A DNA stretch of 64,000 nt from Glutamicibacter sp. JL.03c (GTDB taxonomy: Bacteria; Actinomycetota; Actinomycetes; Actinomycetales; Micrococcaceae), in contig NZ_CP107575.1 of the NCBI RefSeq assembly GCF_025854375.1, forward strand, positions 2,790,001-2,854,000, read 5' to 3'. Below are positions 17,206 to 27,500 of this stretch, piece after piece. Under the pieces are notes generated by a model, which ran no database searches, was not told the origin of the DNA, and saw nothing but the letters and a program-made list of their open reading frames with translations. The position numbers and the translations under genes were made by a program. Within the stretch, counting starts at the first letter, position 1, and every line of letters starts with the position of its first letter.

Positions 17206-18411
17206 TTACAGGTCAGCGAGTTCGATCTTCGGATCCGCCAGGCGCTCGGCGGAGAGTTCCCGCCCTATCACTGCGCGCAGTTCATCGTTGACATCCCAGA
17301 TATTCACATTGGCCGCCGCGGTGACCACCTGCGAATTGCGCCAGAAGACCAGGAACTCGCCGCTGTCCACGTCACCGCGGATCACCGTCTCGTCCCCTGG
17401 GGCACTGTGCCCGACATACTCCATGCCCAGTTCGAATTGGTCGGTGAAGAAGTACGGCCACCAATCATGGGATTCGCTGCCGCCGAGCAGCGTGGCGGCG
17501 GCCAGCTTGCCTTGCCGGATGGCGTTATCCCAGTGCTCCACGCGCACCCGCCGTCCTAGCCGGGTGTTCATCGCCTGGGCGATATCGCCGATGGCCAGGA
17601 TGCGCGGGTCGCTGCTGCGCAGGGTTGCATCCACCAGCACCCCCTGGTCCACGTCGAGCCCCGCCGTTTCGGCCAGCTGCAGATTGGGCACGGCGCCGAT
17701 GGCCAGCAGGACCACGTCGGCCGGCGAGGAACCGGCCGACGAGAGCACCTGCAAATGCCCGTCGGCCTGTTCGATGCCGTGGACCTTGGCGGTGCGCACA
17801 TCCACCCCGTGGCGCTGATGCAGATCGAGCAGGTGCCGCCCGAAACGCTGGCCGAATACCGCGGCCAGCGGAACCTCGGAGGTGGAATATACGGTGACCC
17901 GCGCCCCGAGCTGGCGGGCGCTGGCGGCAACTTCCATGCCGATCCAGCCGGAACCCACAATGGAGACCCGCGCCCCGTCGGTGATGTCGGCTTTGAGCGC
18001 TTTGGCATCGGAAAGCTTGCGCAAGGTGTGCACCCCGGGCAGGTCGTAGCCGGCCAGAGGCGCATCGCCGCCGAGATTCGCCCGCGATCCGGTGGCGAGC
18101 ACCAGCTGGTCGTAGTCGACCGCACTGCCATCGGCGAGCAGCACCTGGCGCCGGGCGGATTCGATGCTGATCGCCGCCACGCCAAGCCGCGGCTCGACCT
18201 TGTGCTCCTGGTACCAGATGGCATCATGCACCGTGAAGCTCTCCGGCTCCTCATTGCCCTGCAGGTAGCCTTTGGAGAGCGGCGGACGCTCATAGGGCAG
18301 TTCCGATTCCTCGCCGATCAGCGTGATCGGCCCGGTGAATCCCCGATCGCGCAGCTCGGTGACTGCCGTGGCGCCGGCCAGCCCGGCACCCAGCACGACT
18401 ATTGATTCCAT
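17206..18411 (-). CDS. Ferredoxin reductase-like FAD/NAD(P)-dependent oxidoreductase
   Basis: 401 residues. FAD-binding GAGLAGATAVTELR at the N-terminus, ERPPLSKGYL motif, second Rossmann VGSGWIGMEVAA near residue 150, and ILAIGDIAQ in the C-terminal FAD site; then the C-terminal reductase domain (VRVEHWDNAIRQG). These are the marks of the BphA4/putidaredoxin-reductase family that passes electrons from NAD(P)H to ferredoxins. GAGGGG lies five bases before the ATG at 18411. No ferredoxin or oxygenase gene is adjacent; the universal stress gene follows. Confidence 0.9.
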   Translation of the reverse strand: MESIVVLGAGLAGATAVTELRDRGFTGPITLIGEESELPYERPPLSKGYLQGNEEPESFTVHDAIWYQEHKVEPRLGVAAISIESARRQVLLADGSAVDYDQLVLATGSRANLGGDAPLAGYDLPGVHTLRKLSDAKALKADITDGARVSIVGSGWIGMEVAASARQLGARVTVYSTSEVPLAAVFGQRFGRHLLDLHQRHGVDVRTAKVHGIEQADGHLQVLSSAGSSPADVVLLAIGAVPNLQLAETAGLDVDQGVLVDATLRSSDPRILAIGDIAQAMNTRLGRRVRVEHWDNAIRQGKLAAATLLGGSESHDWWPYFFTDQFELGMEYVGHSAPGDETVIRGDVDSGEFLVFWRNSQVVTAAANVNIWDVNDELRAVIGRELSAERLADPKIELADL

Positions 18412-18622
18412 TAGTGCCCCTCGGCTCATGAAGTCCTTGTCATCCGATCGTTACACGGCCGGGGTGCGCTGGCAAGGGCTCTGGCGATGCTCCTTGGATT
18501 CGCTCATCGCACCGGGTGAATTGCCTGGCAATCCCCCGGCTTGGACCCATACCGTCCCCTCCCGGCGGTAGGGTGCGAGGTACCCGAAAGGGCCGCGTCC
18601 CCGAGCCAGCAAGGAGCCAGCC

Positions 18623-19804
18623 ATGTTCAGCACCCATGCACCGAGCACGTCAGCCACCGAAGTCCCCGGCCGTTTTGTCCTCATCTTCGATGCGCCCGAT
18701 GCCACTGTCCCCGGCATCGCCGCCCAGGCCCGGGAACAGCAGGTCCCGCAGCTATTGAGCGAGCAGGGCTATTCGATCAGCGAGTATTACCCGGCGCTGG
18801 GCATCGCCGTGGTCACCAGCAAGGCCGACCAGCTCGAGGACTTCCGCCAACGCTGCGCCGGGCATCAATTGCCGCCATCGGTCGTCCCGGAACTGGTCTA
18901 CCGGATCCTGCCCGAAACCGCCTCGGAGGCGAACTCCTACACGGATACCGACAAGTTCACCTGGGGCCTGCAGGCGGTGGGCGCGGACTTGAGCTCCTAC
19001 ACCGGCAAGGGCATCAACGTTGCGGTGCTGGATACCGGATTCGACGCCGCCCACCCGGACTTCGCCTCCCGGAGCGTCACCACCAGGTCCTTCGTCGAAG
19101 GCGAGGATGCCGCCGATGGCCATGGCCACGGAACCCACTGCATCGGCAGCTCCTGCGGACCGCGCACCCCCGCCCAGGGTCCCGGCTATGGCGTGGCCAG
19201 CGAGGCCAATATCTTCGCCGGCAAGGTGCTCGGCGCCGACGGCTCAGGCTCCGACTCGACTATCCTGGCCGGCATCAACTGGGCCCTGGAAAGCAAATGC
19301 GAGATCATCTCGATGTCCCTGGGCGCCGATGTGCGCACGGTGCATCCGCCCTATGTCACCGCCGGACGCCGATCCCTGGAACTGGGCTCGCTGATCATCG
19401 CGGCGGCCGGAAACAACGCCCAGCGCTCGGCCGGGAACCCCGGATTTGTCGGCGCCCCGGCCAATAGCCCCTACATCATGGCGGTGGCCGCGCTGGATTC
19501 GACGCTGGCCGTCGCGGACTTCTCCGCACAGGCCCTTCAGGCCGAGGGCGGAGAGGTCAATATCGCCGGCCCCGGCGTGGACGTCTACTCCTCGTGGCCC
19601 GGCGCGCAACGCTACAACACCATCAGCGGCACCTCGATGGCCACCCCGCACGTAGCCGGCGTGGCCGCGCTGCTGGCCGAATCCACCGGCCTGCGCGCCC
19701 AGGAATTGTGGGACAAGCTGGTGGCCACGGCACGCGATGTGCCGCTGCCCGCCGAGGATGCCGGAGCCGGGCTGGCCCAGGCCCCGGCCAGCACGGAAGG
19801 CTAA
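18623..19804 (+). CDS. Subtilisin-like S8 serine protease without signal peptide
   Basis: 393 residues. The catalytic triad is visible: Asp137 in VLDTGFD, His169 in GHGTHC and Ser338 in SGTSMATPH, with oxyanion Asn264 in AAGNN. The His region with Cys173 resembles thermitase-type proteases. Residues 17-95 look like an I9-type propeptide (GRFVLIFDAP...). There is no N-terminal hydrophobic segment, so the enzyme is probably cytoplasmic or exported by an unknown route. AAGGAG precedes the ATG. Four bases after its stop begins a 77-codon gene that looks like a stand-alone propeptide/inhibitor. Confidence 0.9.
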   Translation: MFSTHAPSTSATEVPGRFVLIFDAPDATVPGIAAQAREQQVPQLLSEQGYSISEYYPALGIAVVTSKADQLEDFRQRCAGHQLPPSVVPELVYRILPETASEANSYTDTDKFTWGLQAVGADLSSYTGKGINVAVLDTGFDAAHPDFASRSVTTRSFVEGEDAADGHGHGTHCIGSSCGPRTPAQGPGYGVASEANIFAGKVLGADGSGSDSTILAGINWALESKCEIISMSLGADVRTVHPPYVTAGRRSLELGSLIIAAAGNNAQRSAGNPGFVGAPANSPYIMAVAALDSTLAVADFSAQALQAEGGEVNIAGPGVDVYSSWPGAQRYNTISGTSMATPHVAGVAALLAESTGLRAQELWDKLVATARDVPLPAEDAGAGLAQAPASTEG

Positions 19805-19808
19805 TACC

Positions 19809-20042
19809 ATGTCCGGTGCCCAGGTGCAGATCTACGTCATCACGGTGGTGGCCACGGTGCCGCCCGAATCGATCGTGGATGAGCTGAAGGACCACGGCCT
19901 GCGGGTTAAACAGGTGCTCGCTGCCCTCGGCCAGATTATTGGCGAGGGCAGCGAGCAGGCGGCCATGGCGGTGCGCGCCTTGGACGCGGTCGAGTCGGTG
20001 GACGCCCAGCAAACCTACAGGGCGCTAGGCGATGGCCACTAG
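19809..20042 (+). CDS. Small protein paired with the S8 protease (possible I9-like inhibitor)
   Basis: 77 residues, starting at the ATG at 19809 with GGAAGG in the protease stop region. The pattern is beta-alpha-beta-like: QIYVITVVATVPPESIVDEL, then LRVKQVLAALGQIIGE, ending DAVESVDAQQTYRAL. This resembles the fold and size of subtilisin propeptides/I9 inhibitors, and the short proteins often mislabelled ketohydroxyglutarate aldolase beside S8 proteases. The four-base gap implies coupled translation. I infer it folds, restrains or protects against the protease; this is not proven by sequence. Confidence 0.7.
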   Translation: MSGAQVQIYVITVVATVPPESIVDELKDHGLRVKQVLAALGQIIGEGSEQAAMAVRALDAVESVDAQQTYRALGDGH

Positions 20043-20067
20043 CCCGCCTGGGGGTCCGCGGCGCTGA

Positions 20068-21966
20068 TCAGGACCCGGCGTCCCGGGAGTGCCCTGGCTT
20101 GGCCGAGGGCGCTTTCGCGCTCCCCTCCTCGCGTCGCCCGAACAGGCCGCGGGTGCGGGTGACCCGGTAGTCGATCCGGTCGTCGACGTATTTGCGCAGC
20201 TCCGGCTGGTCCTCCAGCGTGCCCCAGAGCTCGTCCGAAATATGCTCGGTCACGCGCGCCAGGCGCCGCTTCTGTTCCAGCTGCTCCATGCTCCGGTGTT
20301 CAAACCGCAGCCCCTTGATCGTGGCGACCGCCATCAGGATCATGATGACGCTGAAGGGCAGCGCGGTGGCCAGGGAACCGGCTTGCAGGGTCTGCAATCC
20401 GCCGGCCACGAGCAGGGCGGCAGCCAGCACGCCCTCCAGTCCGGCCCAAATCACCCTGGACCATACCGGCGGGTTGGGGTGCCCGCCGGAGGCGAGCATG
20501 TCAACGACCAGCGAGCCCGAGTCCGAGGAGGTGATGAAGAAGATGGCCACCAGGATGATCGCCACCACCGAGAGGATGGACCCCAGCGGCAGGTTCTGCA
20601 GAATCTGGAAGAGCGATCCCTCGGCCGAGACCGCCCCGTCCTGGACCATGTCCCCGGCGCCGAAGAACTGCCGGTAGAGCCCCGAGCCGCCGAGGATCGA
20701 GAACCACAGGAATCCGACGATCGTGGGCACCAGCAGGACGCCGGTGACGAATTGGCGCACCGTGCGCCCGCGGGAAATGCGGGCGATGAAGATGCCGACA
20801 AACGGTGCCCAGGCGATCCACCAGCCCCAGTAGAAAATGGTCCAGCTCGAGAACCAGGTCTGCGCTTCCTCGCCGCGCTGGAAGGCGCCCACGTCGAAGG
20901 TCATGTTCATGAAGTTGGCCAGGTACACGCCCAGGGACTGCACGAAGTTCTGGAACAGGAAGAGGGTCGGCCCCATCAGCAGCACGCTGATCATCAGCAG
21001 GCCCGCCACGGACAGGTTGATATTGGACAGCCAGCGGATTCCCGCGCCCAGGCCGCTGACAACGCTCATGGTGGCCAGGAAGGTGATGACGACGATCAGG
21101 ATGACCAGCAGCGTATTGTCCACGGTGTCGACCAGGCCGATGGCGGCCATGCCGGAGCTGATCTGCTGCACGCCCAGGCCCAGCGAGGTGGCCACGCCGA
21201 AGACGGTGCCGAAGATCGCCAGCACGTCGATCACGTCGCCGAGCCAGCCCTTGACGCGGCTTCCCAGCACCGGTTCCAGGGCCCACCGGATCGAGACCGG
21301 TCGGCCGCGGCGATGGATCGCGTAGGCCAGTGCCAGGCCGATCACCGCATAAATCGCCCAAGGATGAAGGCCCCAGTGGATGAAGGTCTGCGCCATGGCC
21401 AGGCCGGAGAGCTCGGCTTGGGTGCCTTCCCAGCCGGGCTTGGGATCCACGGTGGCATACATCAGCGGTTCGCCCACCCCGTAGAACACCAGGCCGATGC
21501 CCATGCCGGCGGCGAAGAGCATGGCGAACCAGCTGAAGAGGCCGAATTCGGGTTTCTCGCCGTCATTGCCCAGGGTCACCCGTCCGAGCTTGGAAAAGCC
21601 AATGGCGATGACCAGGGCCACGAAGCCGCCGACCACCAGCATGTAGTACCAGCCGAGGTTGGTGACAATCCAGTTTTGCACCGAGGTGAACGTCTTCTCG
21701 GCCGAGTCCGGCAGCAGGACCGCGAAGATCGTCACCGCGACGATCACGATCATGGCCGGCCAGAACACCGCCGGGGCGATCCCCCCTTTGCCCAGCCGCA
21801 CGCCCTGCCGGCGCAGCTTCGCGGTGATCTGCTCATCGGTATCATCCTCTGCGATGTGCATGTGCACCGGGATTGGCGCCGTGTGGGGCGATGGCTCCAG
21901 CAGCGCCTCCTCGTGGAGCAGCCCCGCGGCCTGCTCGCGCTGCACTCCTTCTTCGTCCTGCGTCAT
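20068..21966 (-). CDS. BCCT-family betaine/carnitine/choline transporter
   Basis: 632 residues with 12 transmembrane segments and long charged tails at both ends. Diagnostic parts are GMGIGLVFYGVGEPLMY (Gly-rich TM3), and the Trp-rich TM8 region WGWWIAWAPFVGIFIARIS followed by RGRTVRQF. BCCT proteins import glycine betaine, choline or carnitine with sodium or protons. The C-terminal basic tail may sense osmolarity, as in BetP. AAGGA lies about nine bases before the ATG at 21966. It lies downstream of the sarcosine oxidase operon on the same strand, so a betaine or sarcosine-related substrate for catabolism is likely. Confidence 0.92.
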   Translation of the reverse strand: MTQDEEGVQREQAAGLLHEEALLEPSPHTAPIPVHMHIAEDDTDEQITAKLRRQGVRLGKGGIAPAVFWPAMIVIVAVTIFAVLLPDSAEKTFTSVQNWIVTNLGWYYMLVVGGFVALVIAIGFSKLGRVTLGNDGEKPEFGLFSWFAMLFAAGMGIGLVFYGVGEPLMYATVDPKPGWEGTQAELSGLAMAQTFIHWGLHPWAIYAVIGLALAYAIHRRGRPVSIRWALEPVLGSRVKGWLGDVIDVLAIFGTVFGVATSLGLGVQQISSGMAAIGLVDTVDNTLLVILIVVITFLATMSVVSGLGAGIRWLSNINLSVAGLLMISVLLMGPTLFLFQNFVQSLGVYLANFMNMTFDVGAFQRGEEAQTWFSSWTIFYWGWWIAWAPFVGIFIARISRGRTVRQFVTGVLLVPTIVGFLWFSILGGSGLYRQFFGAGDMVQDGAVSAEGSLFQILQNLPLGSILSVVAIILVAIFFITSSDSGSLVVDMLASGGHPNPPVWSRVIWAGLEGVLAAALLVAGGLQTLQAGSLATALPFSVIMILMAVATIKGLRFEHRSMEQLEQKRRLARVTEHISDELWGTLEDQPELRKYVDDRIDYRVTRTRGLFGRREEGSAKAPSAKPGHSRDAGS

Positions 21967-22329
21967 CTGCTCAATCCTTCGCGTAGAAAAAGTTCTGCTA
22001 CGCACTAGCCTTGTTGCTTCAGAGGCCAGATGCAACAACCTGCCCCTCGCCGAGGGCGGGCCGCGGGCCGCCGGGGCCGCCTCCAATGCCGCCCTGCTCA
22101 TTCGGGGCAGGTCAGCGAACAGGTCAGGATTCGACGGGGCGCCGCAACTCGCCCATAGCCCATTCACAGGTTATGACTAGGAGTTATGCCTGGGGCCTCG
22201 GGCCGCCGGGCGGCCCTGGCCGAACAATGCGCGCAGCCGCCCGCGCACTCGCCGCCACCCTGGACGAACCGGAATATAACAAAACGGTAAGTATTCGGCG
22301 GCGGGCGCGGTGCGCGGGCGGCGTGCGGG
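21967..22329. other. 363-base gene-free spacer between soxG and the BCCT gene
   Basis: No convincing gene is seen. A GC-rich palindrome at 22200-22216 (GGGCCGCC-G-GGCGGCCC) lies 114 bases after the soxG stop and could end the sox transcript, though without a U-tract. The BCCT promoter should lie between it and 21966. I found no riboswitch-like architecture by eye. Confidence 0.4.
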
Positions 22330-22932
22330 TCAGCGAACGGGATCCGAAGCGAATTCCAGCATCGCATCGATCAGCCAGTGCACGGTGTGCTCGGTGAAGG
22401 AAGCACGCGGCATGATCCGCCAGCTTTCTTCACCGGTACGCCACAGCAGCACCGGGATATTAGCCAGCGAGGTGGTGATCGCCTGGTTCACCGCGAAGCT
22501 GCGCGGATGCAGGTCGGCCGGGCAGCTCTTGCGCAGCACCAGTGGCGCTTTGGCGCCGGAGAGTTCCAGCACGGCTCGGTTGGCCGACAGGTCCACCACC
22601 TGGCCCGGGGCCTGGCCCAGGGCCTGCTCCAGCTTGGCCACCAGGGTCGTGTCTTCCGGCGCGGTGACCAGGAATTCATCCGGTCCGAGCCACAGCACGC
22701 CTACGCCATTGACCTCGCCGGCGACCTGGCCAACCTTGCTGGGCAGGCCCACGCCGGTAGCGGCGGCCAGCGCCTCGTAGCCGGCGCTGCCCGGGGCGCA
22801 ACGCACCGAGATCTGCGTGGTGAAGGCGACCTCGCCCAGGGCCAATCCACCGGCGGCGCTGGCCTCGGCCATGAGCTGCTGCAGGTGGGCTGCTGGGGAA
22901 CGACGGGAATCAATCAGGGTGTTGCTAGCCAT
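22330..22932 (-). CDS. soxG: Sarcosine oxidase gamma subunit
   Basis: 200 residues, folding like a small GCV_T/YgfZ-type domain ([16 protein letters not shown], then [10 protein letters not shown] and a C-terminal [10 protein letters not shown]). The ATG at 22932 overlaps the 3' end of soxA by eight bases, which fixes the start. It is the fourth gene of soxBDAG. The gamma subunit is structural in the heterotetrameric oxidase, which oxidatively demethylates sarcosine to glycine, passing the one-carbon unit to tetrahydrofolate. Confidence 0.92.
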   Translation of the reverse strand: MASNTLIDSRRSPAAHLQQLMAEASAAGGLALGEVAFTTQISVRCAPGSAGYEALAAATGVGLPSKVGQVAGEVNGVGVLWLGPDEFLVTAPEDTTLVAKLEQALGQAPGQVVDLSANRAVLELSGAKAPLVLRKSCPADLHPRSFAVNQAITTSLANIPVLLWRTGEESWRIMPRASFTEHTVHWLIDAMLEFASDPVR

Positions 22933-25822
22933 CACGACGGCTTCCTTCCGGGTCGAAGAGGACGGTTTCTGCGATGGTGACCTCGGCCAGCTGGCCGTTG
23001 ATCGGGGTGCGCAGGGTTTCACCAATGCGGTTGCGCCCATTCTTGATCAGTGCCAGGCCGAAGGTCCGGCCCAGGGCTGCCGAGTTGTACGAGCTGGTGA
23101 CCCACCCGTCCATCGGGGTGATGCCGTCGGCGGCCAGTTCTTCCACCGAAACCAGCGCCGCCCCTTCAGGCAAAAGCAGCGACTTGTCCACCGGCAGCAC
23201 CGAGACCAGGTGCTTGCGGTCTTCGCGCTGGTTATCGACTCGGGTGTAGGAGCGGTTGCCCACGAAATCCTTGACCTTGGAGAGGACCCAGTCCATGCCG
23301 GCATCCTGCGGGGTCACCGTGCCGTCGGTGTCCTGGCCGACGATGATGAAGCCCTTTTCGGCGCGCAGCACGTGCATGGTTTCGGTGCCGTACGGGGTGA
23401 TGTTGAATTCCTGCCCGGCCGCGTATACATCCTCCCAGACCTTCAGCCCGTGCCAGGCCGGGATCGCGATTTCGAAGGCCAGCTCACCGGAGAACGAGAT
23501 GCGCGAGATGCGCGCTTCGATCCCGGAATCCAGCACCACGTCCTGGAAGGCCATGAACTTGAAGGCCTCGTTGGACACGTCCACGGTGGAGGCGACCTTG
23601 GCGATCACCGCGCGGGACTTGGGTCCGACCACTGCCACGGTGGCCAGCTGCTCGGTCACCGAGGTGCAGGTGACATCCAGCTCCGGCCATTCGGTCTGCA
23701 GCCATTCCTCCAGCCAATCCAGCACGGTGGCCGCATTGCCGGTGGTGGTGTGCATCAGGAAGCGGTCCTCGGCCAGGCGCAGGGTCACGCCGTCGTCGAA
23801 GATCATGCCGTCGGCCTTGCACATCACGCCGTAGCGGCCCATGCCGACCTTCAGCTTGGTGTAGCCGTTGGTGTAGATGCGGTTCAGGAACTCGGCCGCA
23901 TCCGCCCCGCGGATCTCGATCTTGCCCAGCGTGGTCGCATCGAGCATGCCGACCGATTCGCGCACGGCCTTGGCTTCGCGGTAGACCGCCGCGTCCATGT
24001 CCTCCCCGGCCTGCGGGTAGTACCACGGGCGCTTCCACTGCCCGACATCCTCGAATTCGGCCCCGTGCTCCAGGTGCCAGGAGTGCATGGCGGTGATGCG
24101 CGCCGGGTCCAGCTGGTCTCCGCGGTTGCGCCCGGCCAGGGCCGCGAAGGCCACCGGGGTGTAGGGGGCGCGGAAGGTGGTGGTGCCCACCTGTGCCGGG
24201 TTCTCGATGCCCAGCACCGCGGCGATCACGCCGATCGCTGCCACGCCACTGGTCTTGCCCTGGTCGTTGGCGGTGGAGATCGAGGTGTACCGCTTGATGT
24301 GCTCCACCGACTGCATCCCGGCCCCGGTGGCGCGCAGCACGTCGGCCACGGTTTGGTCGCGCTGCAGGTCGACGAAGTGGAACTTGTAGTTCGCCGCGTC
24401 ATCGCCGAAGCGCGAAGGCACCAGCCACACCGGGCGGGTTTCTCCGGCGGGAACCGGCAGCGCCTCGGGAACCCGCGCGATGGTGCTGTAGCCGGCGGCG
24501 GTGGCTGCCGCCGCTCCGGTGGCGGCACCGGTGGACAGGGCGCTGGCGGTATCCAGCCGCCCGGTCAGCGCACCGGCCAGGTGCTGGTTGGCGACCGCAT
24601 CAGCAGGCACGAAGGCGTGGATGGCGGTGTCCCAGTCCAGCTTGCCCTGGCGCTGGGAGTGCAGGTGCACCACGGGGTTGAAGCCGCCGGCCACGGCCAG
24701 CACGTCGGCCTCGATCCGCGATATTTCGCCCAGCTCGCGCCGCTCATCCAGCTCGGCCACGACAATCGCCGAAAGCTCCCCGGACTCGTTGGCCTCGGTG
24801 TCCACCACGGCGGATCCGGAGATCACCTGGACGCCGTCGGCCACGGCCTGGGCGGCCACGGCGGAAATGCTGCGACGCGCATCGATCACCGCTACCACCG
24901 ATCCGGAGGCGGAGAGCTCGCTGACCAGCTCATAGGCGGAGTCGTTGGTGGTGAAGACGGCGATCTTCTCGCCCGCGCGCACCCCGTAGCGGTTCAGGTA
25001 GCTGCGCACGGCGCCGGCGAGCATGATGCCCGGGCGGTCGTTGTTCTCGAAGACCACGGGTCGCTCGTGGGCGCCGGTGGCCAGCACCACCTGGCCGGCA
25101 CGGATGTGCCAGATGCGTTCGCGCGAGACACCCGGGGCGGCCGCCGCATCAAGGTGCGCGGTGCGGCGCTGGACGGCGACCAGGTAGTTCGCGTCGTAGG
25201 AGCCGAACACCGTGGTGCGCTGCAGGTGGGTGGTTTCCCCGGCCTGCTCCAGTTCGCCCACCACCGATTCGATCCACTTGGTGGAATCCATCCCGTCGAT
25301 CTGCTCGCCGGCGGTATCCAGCAGGGTGCCCCCGGCTTCCGGACGCTCGTCGAGCAGCATCACCCGGGCGCCGGAGCGCGAGGCTTCGCGGGCCGCGGCC
25401 AGGCCGGCCGGGCCGGCGCCGACCACCAGGACGTCGGTGTGCACGTGCACGTGGTCGTAGTAGGCCGGATCGGTGTCCGGATCCAGCACGCCCAGCCCGG
25501 AGAGCAGGCTCGCCGAAACACCCTCGGTCACCGAGACGGTGGTGGCCGGCAGCATCGACTCGTCAACCTCGCCGGCATGGCGGGCGGCCACGGTAATCAG
25601 CGCATTGGGCTCTTCCACGCCGGCTGCCAAGATGCCGCGCGGGCGCTTGAGGTAGAGCGAGGGGCCGCACTGGCGGATCTGGTTGGCCAGCATGGCGCTG
25701 GCGATGGTGTCGCCGCGGAAGGCGGAAAGCTGGTGCCCGTCGATGCTCAGGGCCAGAGGCTGATCGCTGTCGATCCGGGCGCGGGAGCGCAGTTCTGGCG
25801 CCAGTCGCTGTGGCTTGCTCAT
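22925..25822 (-). CDS. soxA: Sarcosine oxidase alpha subunit
   Basis: 965 residues, the usual length for the alpha subunit. It has an N-terminal ferredoxin-like 2Fe-2S-type region without the cluster cysteines ([19 protein letters not shown]), an NAD-binding Rossmann motif [19 protein letters not shown] near residue 140, and a C-terminal aminomethyltransferase (GCV_T) half that binds folate ([19 protein letters not shown]). ATGA overlap with soxD fixes the start at 25822. The subunit channels the iminium product to tetrahydrofolate and binds NAD. Confidence 0.95.
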   Translation of the reverse strand: MSKPQRLAPELRSRARIDSDQPLALSIDGHQLSAFRGDTIASAMLANQIRQCGPSLYLKRPRGILAAGVEEPNALITVAARHAGEVDESMLPATTVSVTEGVSASLLSGLGVLDPDTDPAYYDHVHVHTDVLVVGAGPAGLAAAREASRSGARVMLLDERPEAGGTLLDTAGEQIDGMDSTKWIESVVGELEQAGETTHLQRTTVFGSYDANYLVAVQRRTAHLDAAAAPGVSRERIWHIRAGQVVLATGAHERPVVFENNDRPGIMLAGAVRSYLNRYGVRAGEKIAVFTTNDSAYELVSELSASGSVVAVIDARRSISAVAAQAVADGVQVISGSAVVDTEANESGELSAIVVAELDERRELGEISRIEADVLAVAGGFNPVVHLHSQRQGKLDWDTAIHAFVPADAVANQHLAGALTGRLDTASALSTGAATGAAAATAAGYSTIARVPEALPVPAGETRPVWLVPSRFGDDAANYKFHFVDLQRDQTVADVLRATGAGMQSVEHIKRYTSISTANDQGKTSGVAAIGVIAAVLGIENPAQVGTTTFRAPYTPVAFAALAGRNRGDQLDPARITAMHSWHLEHGAEFEDVGQWKRPWYYPQAGEDMDAAVYREAKAVRESVGMLDATTLGKIEIRGADAAEFLNRIYTNGYTKLKVGMGRYGVMCKADGMIFDDGVTLRLAEDRFLMHTTTGNAATVLDWLEEWLQTEWPELDVTCTSVTEQLATVAVVGPKSRAVIAKVASTVDVSNEAFKFMAFQDVVLDSGIEARISRISFSGELAFEIAIPAWHGLKVWEDVYAAGQEFNITPYGTETMHVLRAEKGFIIVGQDTDGTVTPQDAGMDWVLSKVKDFVGNRSYTRVDNQREDRKHLVSVLPVDKSLLLPEGAALVSVEELAADGITPMDGWVTSSYNSAALGRTFGLALIKNGRNRIGETLRTPINGQLAEVTIAETVLFDPEGSRRDG

Positions 25823-26118
25823 CGGGTGCCTCCTTGAAGTGTGTCGATCTGCGGTTGCGCCTCGCCGGCGCCGTAGACGGCCAGGAATTCGTAGCTGACG
25901 GTGTCGCGCAGGGCGTTGAACCACTTGCGGCAGCCGCCGGCGTGGACCCAGCGCTCGGCAAAAATGCCTTTCTTGTTGCCCCGGTAGAACAGGTAGCGGG
26001 ACCATTCCTTGTCGGTGAGTTCCGCCGGATTTTCCGGGTAGGCCACGTGGGCTTCGCCGCCGTAGCTGAATTCGTTTTCGTTGCGTGGCCCGCAGTGCGG
26101 GCAGTCGATTAGCATCAT
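25819..26118 (-). CDS. soxD: Sarcosine oxidase delta subunit
   Basis: 99 residues with the zinc site known for this subunit: Cys6 and Cys9 (CPHC), His59 and Cys63 (VHAGGC). The sequence [16 protein letters not shown] is characteristic. AGGAG lies eight bases before the ATG at 26118. The stop overlaps the soxA start by four bases. It is 11 bases after soxB in the operon order B-D-A-G. Confidence 0.95.
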   Translation of the reverse strand: MMLIDCPHCGPRNENEFSYGGEAHVAYPENPAELTDKEWSRYLFYRGNKKGIFAERWVHAGGCRKWFNALRDTVSYEFLAVYGAGEAQPQIDTLQGGTR

Positions 26119-26129
26119 GATGGCTGCTC

Positions 26130-27347
26130 CTAGTGTGCGACGGCTGCGGCGCCGTGTTCGTCGATCAGGTGGCCGGTTTCGAAGCGCTCCAGGCTGAAGG
26201 GGGCATTCAGCGGGTGCGCCTCGTCGTGGGCGATGGTGTGCGCCAGGGTGAAGCCGGCGCCCGGGGTGCCCTTGAACCCGCCGGTGCCCCAGCCGCAGTT
26301 CACGTACAGGTTCTGGATCGGGGTCTTGGAAATGATCGGCGAGGCGTCCAAGGTGGTGTCCACGATGCCTCCCCAGGTACGCAGCACGTGCGCCCGGGCG
26401 AAGATCGGGAAGAGCTCCACGGCCGCGGCCATCTGCTCTTCGATCACGTGGAAGGCGCCGCGCTGGCCATAGCCGTTGTAGCTGTCGATCCCGGCGCCCA
26501 TCACCAGTTCGCCCTTGTGGGCCTGGGAGACGTAGACGTGGATGTGGTTGGACATGACCACCGTCGGGTGGACCGGTTCGAACAGCTCGGAGACCAGTGC
26601 CTGCAGCGGGTGGGACTGGATCGGCAGTTCGATTCCGGCCATCTCGGCCAGCACCGAGGAGTGCCCGGCACCTGCCAGCGCCACCTTGCCGGCGTTGATG
26701 GTGCCGCGCGTGGTCTTCACGCCGGTGACCTTCTCGCCATCCTTGATGAACCCGGTGACTTCGCAGTTCTGGATGATGTCCACGCCCATCTCGTTGGCCT
26801 TGCGGGCGAAGGCCCAGGCCACGTGGTCGTGCTTGGCGATGCCGGCGCGCGGCTGCCAGGTGGCGCCCATGACCGGGTAGCGGATGTTGTCGCTGGTGTT
26901 GATGATCGGGCAGGCTTCCTTGACCTGGGAGGGGTCGAGCCATTCAGCGTCCACGCCGTTGAGCTTGTTCGCCTCCACGCGGCGCACCGATTCGCGCACG
27001 TCGCCCAGCGTGTGGGCCAGGTTGAGCACGCCGCGCTGGGAGAACAGGAAGTCGTAGTCCAGGTCCTCGGGCAGCTGCTCCCAGAGCTTCAGCGACTTCT
27101 CGTAGATGCCGGCCGATTCATCCCACAGGTAGTTCGAGCGGATGATGGTGGTGTTGCGGGCCATGTTCCCGCCGGCCAGCCATCCCTTTTCCAGGACTGC
27201 GACATTGGTGATGCCGTGGTTTTTCGCGAGGAAGTACGCGGTAGCCAGGCCGTGGCCGCCACCGCCGACGATCACGACGTCGTAGGACTTCTTGGGGTCC
27301 GGATTCGCCCACAGGAACTCCGGGTGCTCAGGCAGCAGATCAGCCAC
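26130..27347 (-). CDS. soxB: Sarcosine oxidase beta subunit
   Basis: 405 residues starting at a GTG ([13 protein letters not shown]), which matches the mature N-terminus of characterised Corynebacterium/Arthrobacter beta subunits; GGAG lies seven bases upstream. The FAD motif is [20 protein letters not shown]. The flavin-attachment histidine lies in AKHDHVAW (residues 173-175). The C-terminal [16 protein letters not shown] is typical of DAO-family oxidases. This subunit oxidises sarcosine to glycine with FAD and covalent FMN. The operon is divergent from a GntR regulator. Confidence 0.96.
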   Translation of the reverse strand: MADLLPEHPEFLWANPDPKKSYDVVIVGGGGHGLATAYFLAKNHGITNVAVLEKGWLAGGNMARNTTIIRSNYLWDESAGIYEKSLKLWEQLPEDLDYDFLFSQRGVLNLAHTLGDVRESVRRVEANKLNGVDAEWLDPSQVKEACPIINTSDNIRYPVMGATWQPRAGIAKHDHVAWAFARKANEMGVDIIQNCEVTGFIKDGEKVTGVKTTRGTINAGKVALAGAGHSSVLAEMAGIELPIQSHPLQALVSELFEPVHPTVVMSNHIHVYVSQAHKGELVMGAGIDSYNGYGQRGAFHVIEEQMAAAVELFPIFARAHVLRTWGGIVDTTLDASPIISKTPIQNLYVNCGWGTGGFKGTPGAGFTLAHTIAHDEAHPLNAPFSLERFETGHLIDEHGAAAVAH

Positions 27348-27382
27348 AATGAATCTCCAATCTTCGACAGTACCGCGCGCAA

Positions 27383-27431
27383 TGTATGAATTGCCGACAA
27401 CTGATATATCAATCTGCGATTCACTGTATGA
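27383..27431. promoter_or_regulatory. sox/GntR divergent control region
   Basis: The 153-base spacer between soxB and the GntR gene contains two direct TGTATGA repeats (27383-27389 and 27425-27431) flanking a perfect palindrome TGATATATCA (27402-27411). AT content is clearly higher than in the flanking genes. These are plausible sites for the adjacent GntR protein and the two divergent promoters. Confidence 0.5.
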
Positions 27432-27500
27432 TAGAACTGGAAACCCGGTCAATGGGTTGACGAAAATTACTTGGATACTACGCACCGCGGGAGGACTTCA

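Noticed and set aside
20089-22008. A 639-codon plus-strand frame opposite the BCCT gene
   Set aside because: The His/Asp/Gln-rich product without domains is the antisense reflection of hydrophobic codons of the transporter.
21967-22329. Possible glycine riboswitch near the sox genes
   Set aside because: I looked for paired aptamer-like stems in this spacer and saw only a GC-rich palindrome; a covariance search would be needed to claim more.
22817-25837. A 1006-codon open frame on the plus strand opposite soxA
   Set aside because: It mirrors the soxA codons; the low-complexity Gly/His/Val-rich product is a typical antisense shadow in high-GC DNA, while soxA has full family motifs.
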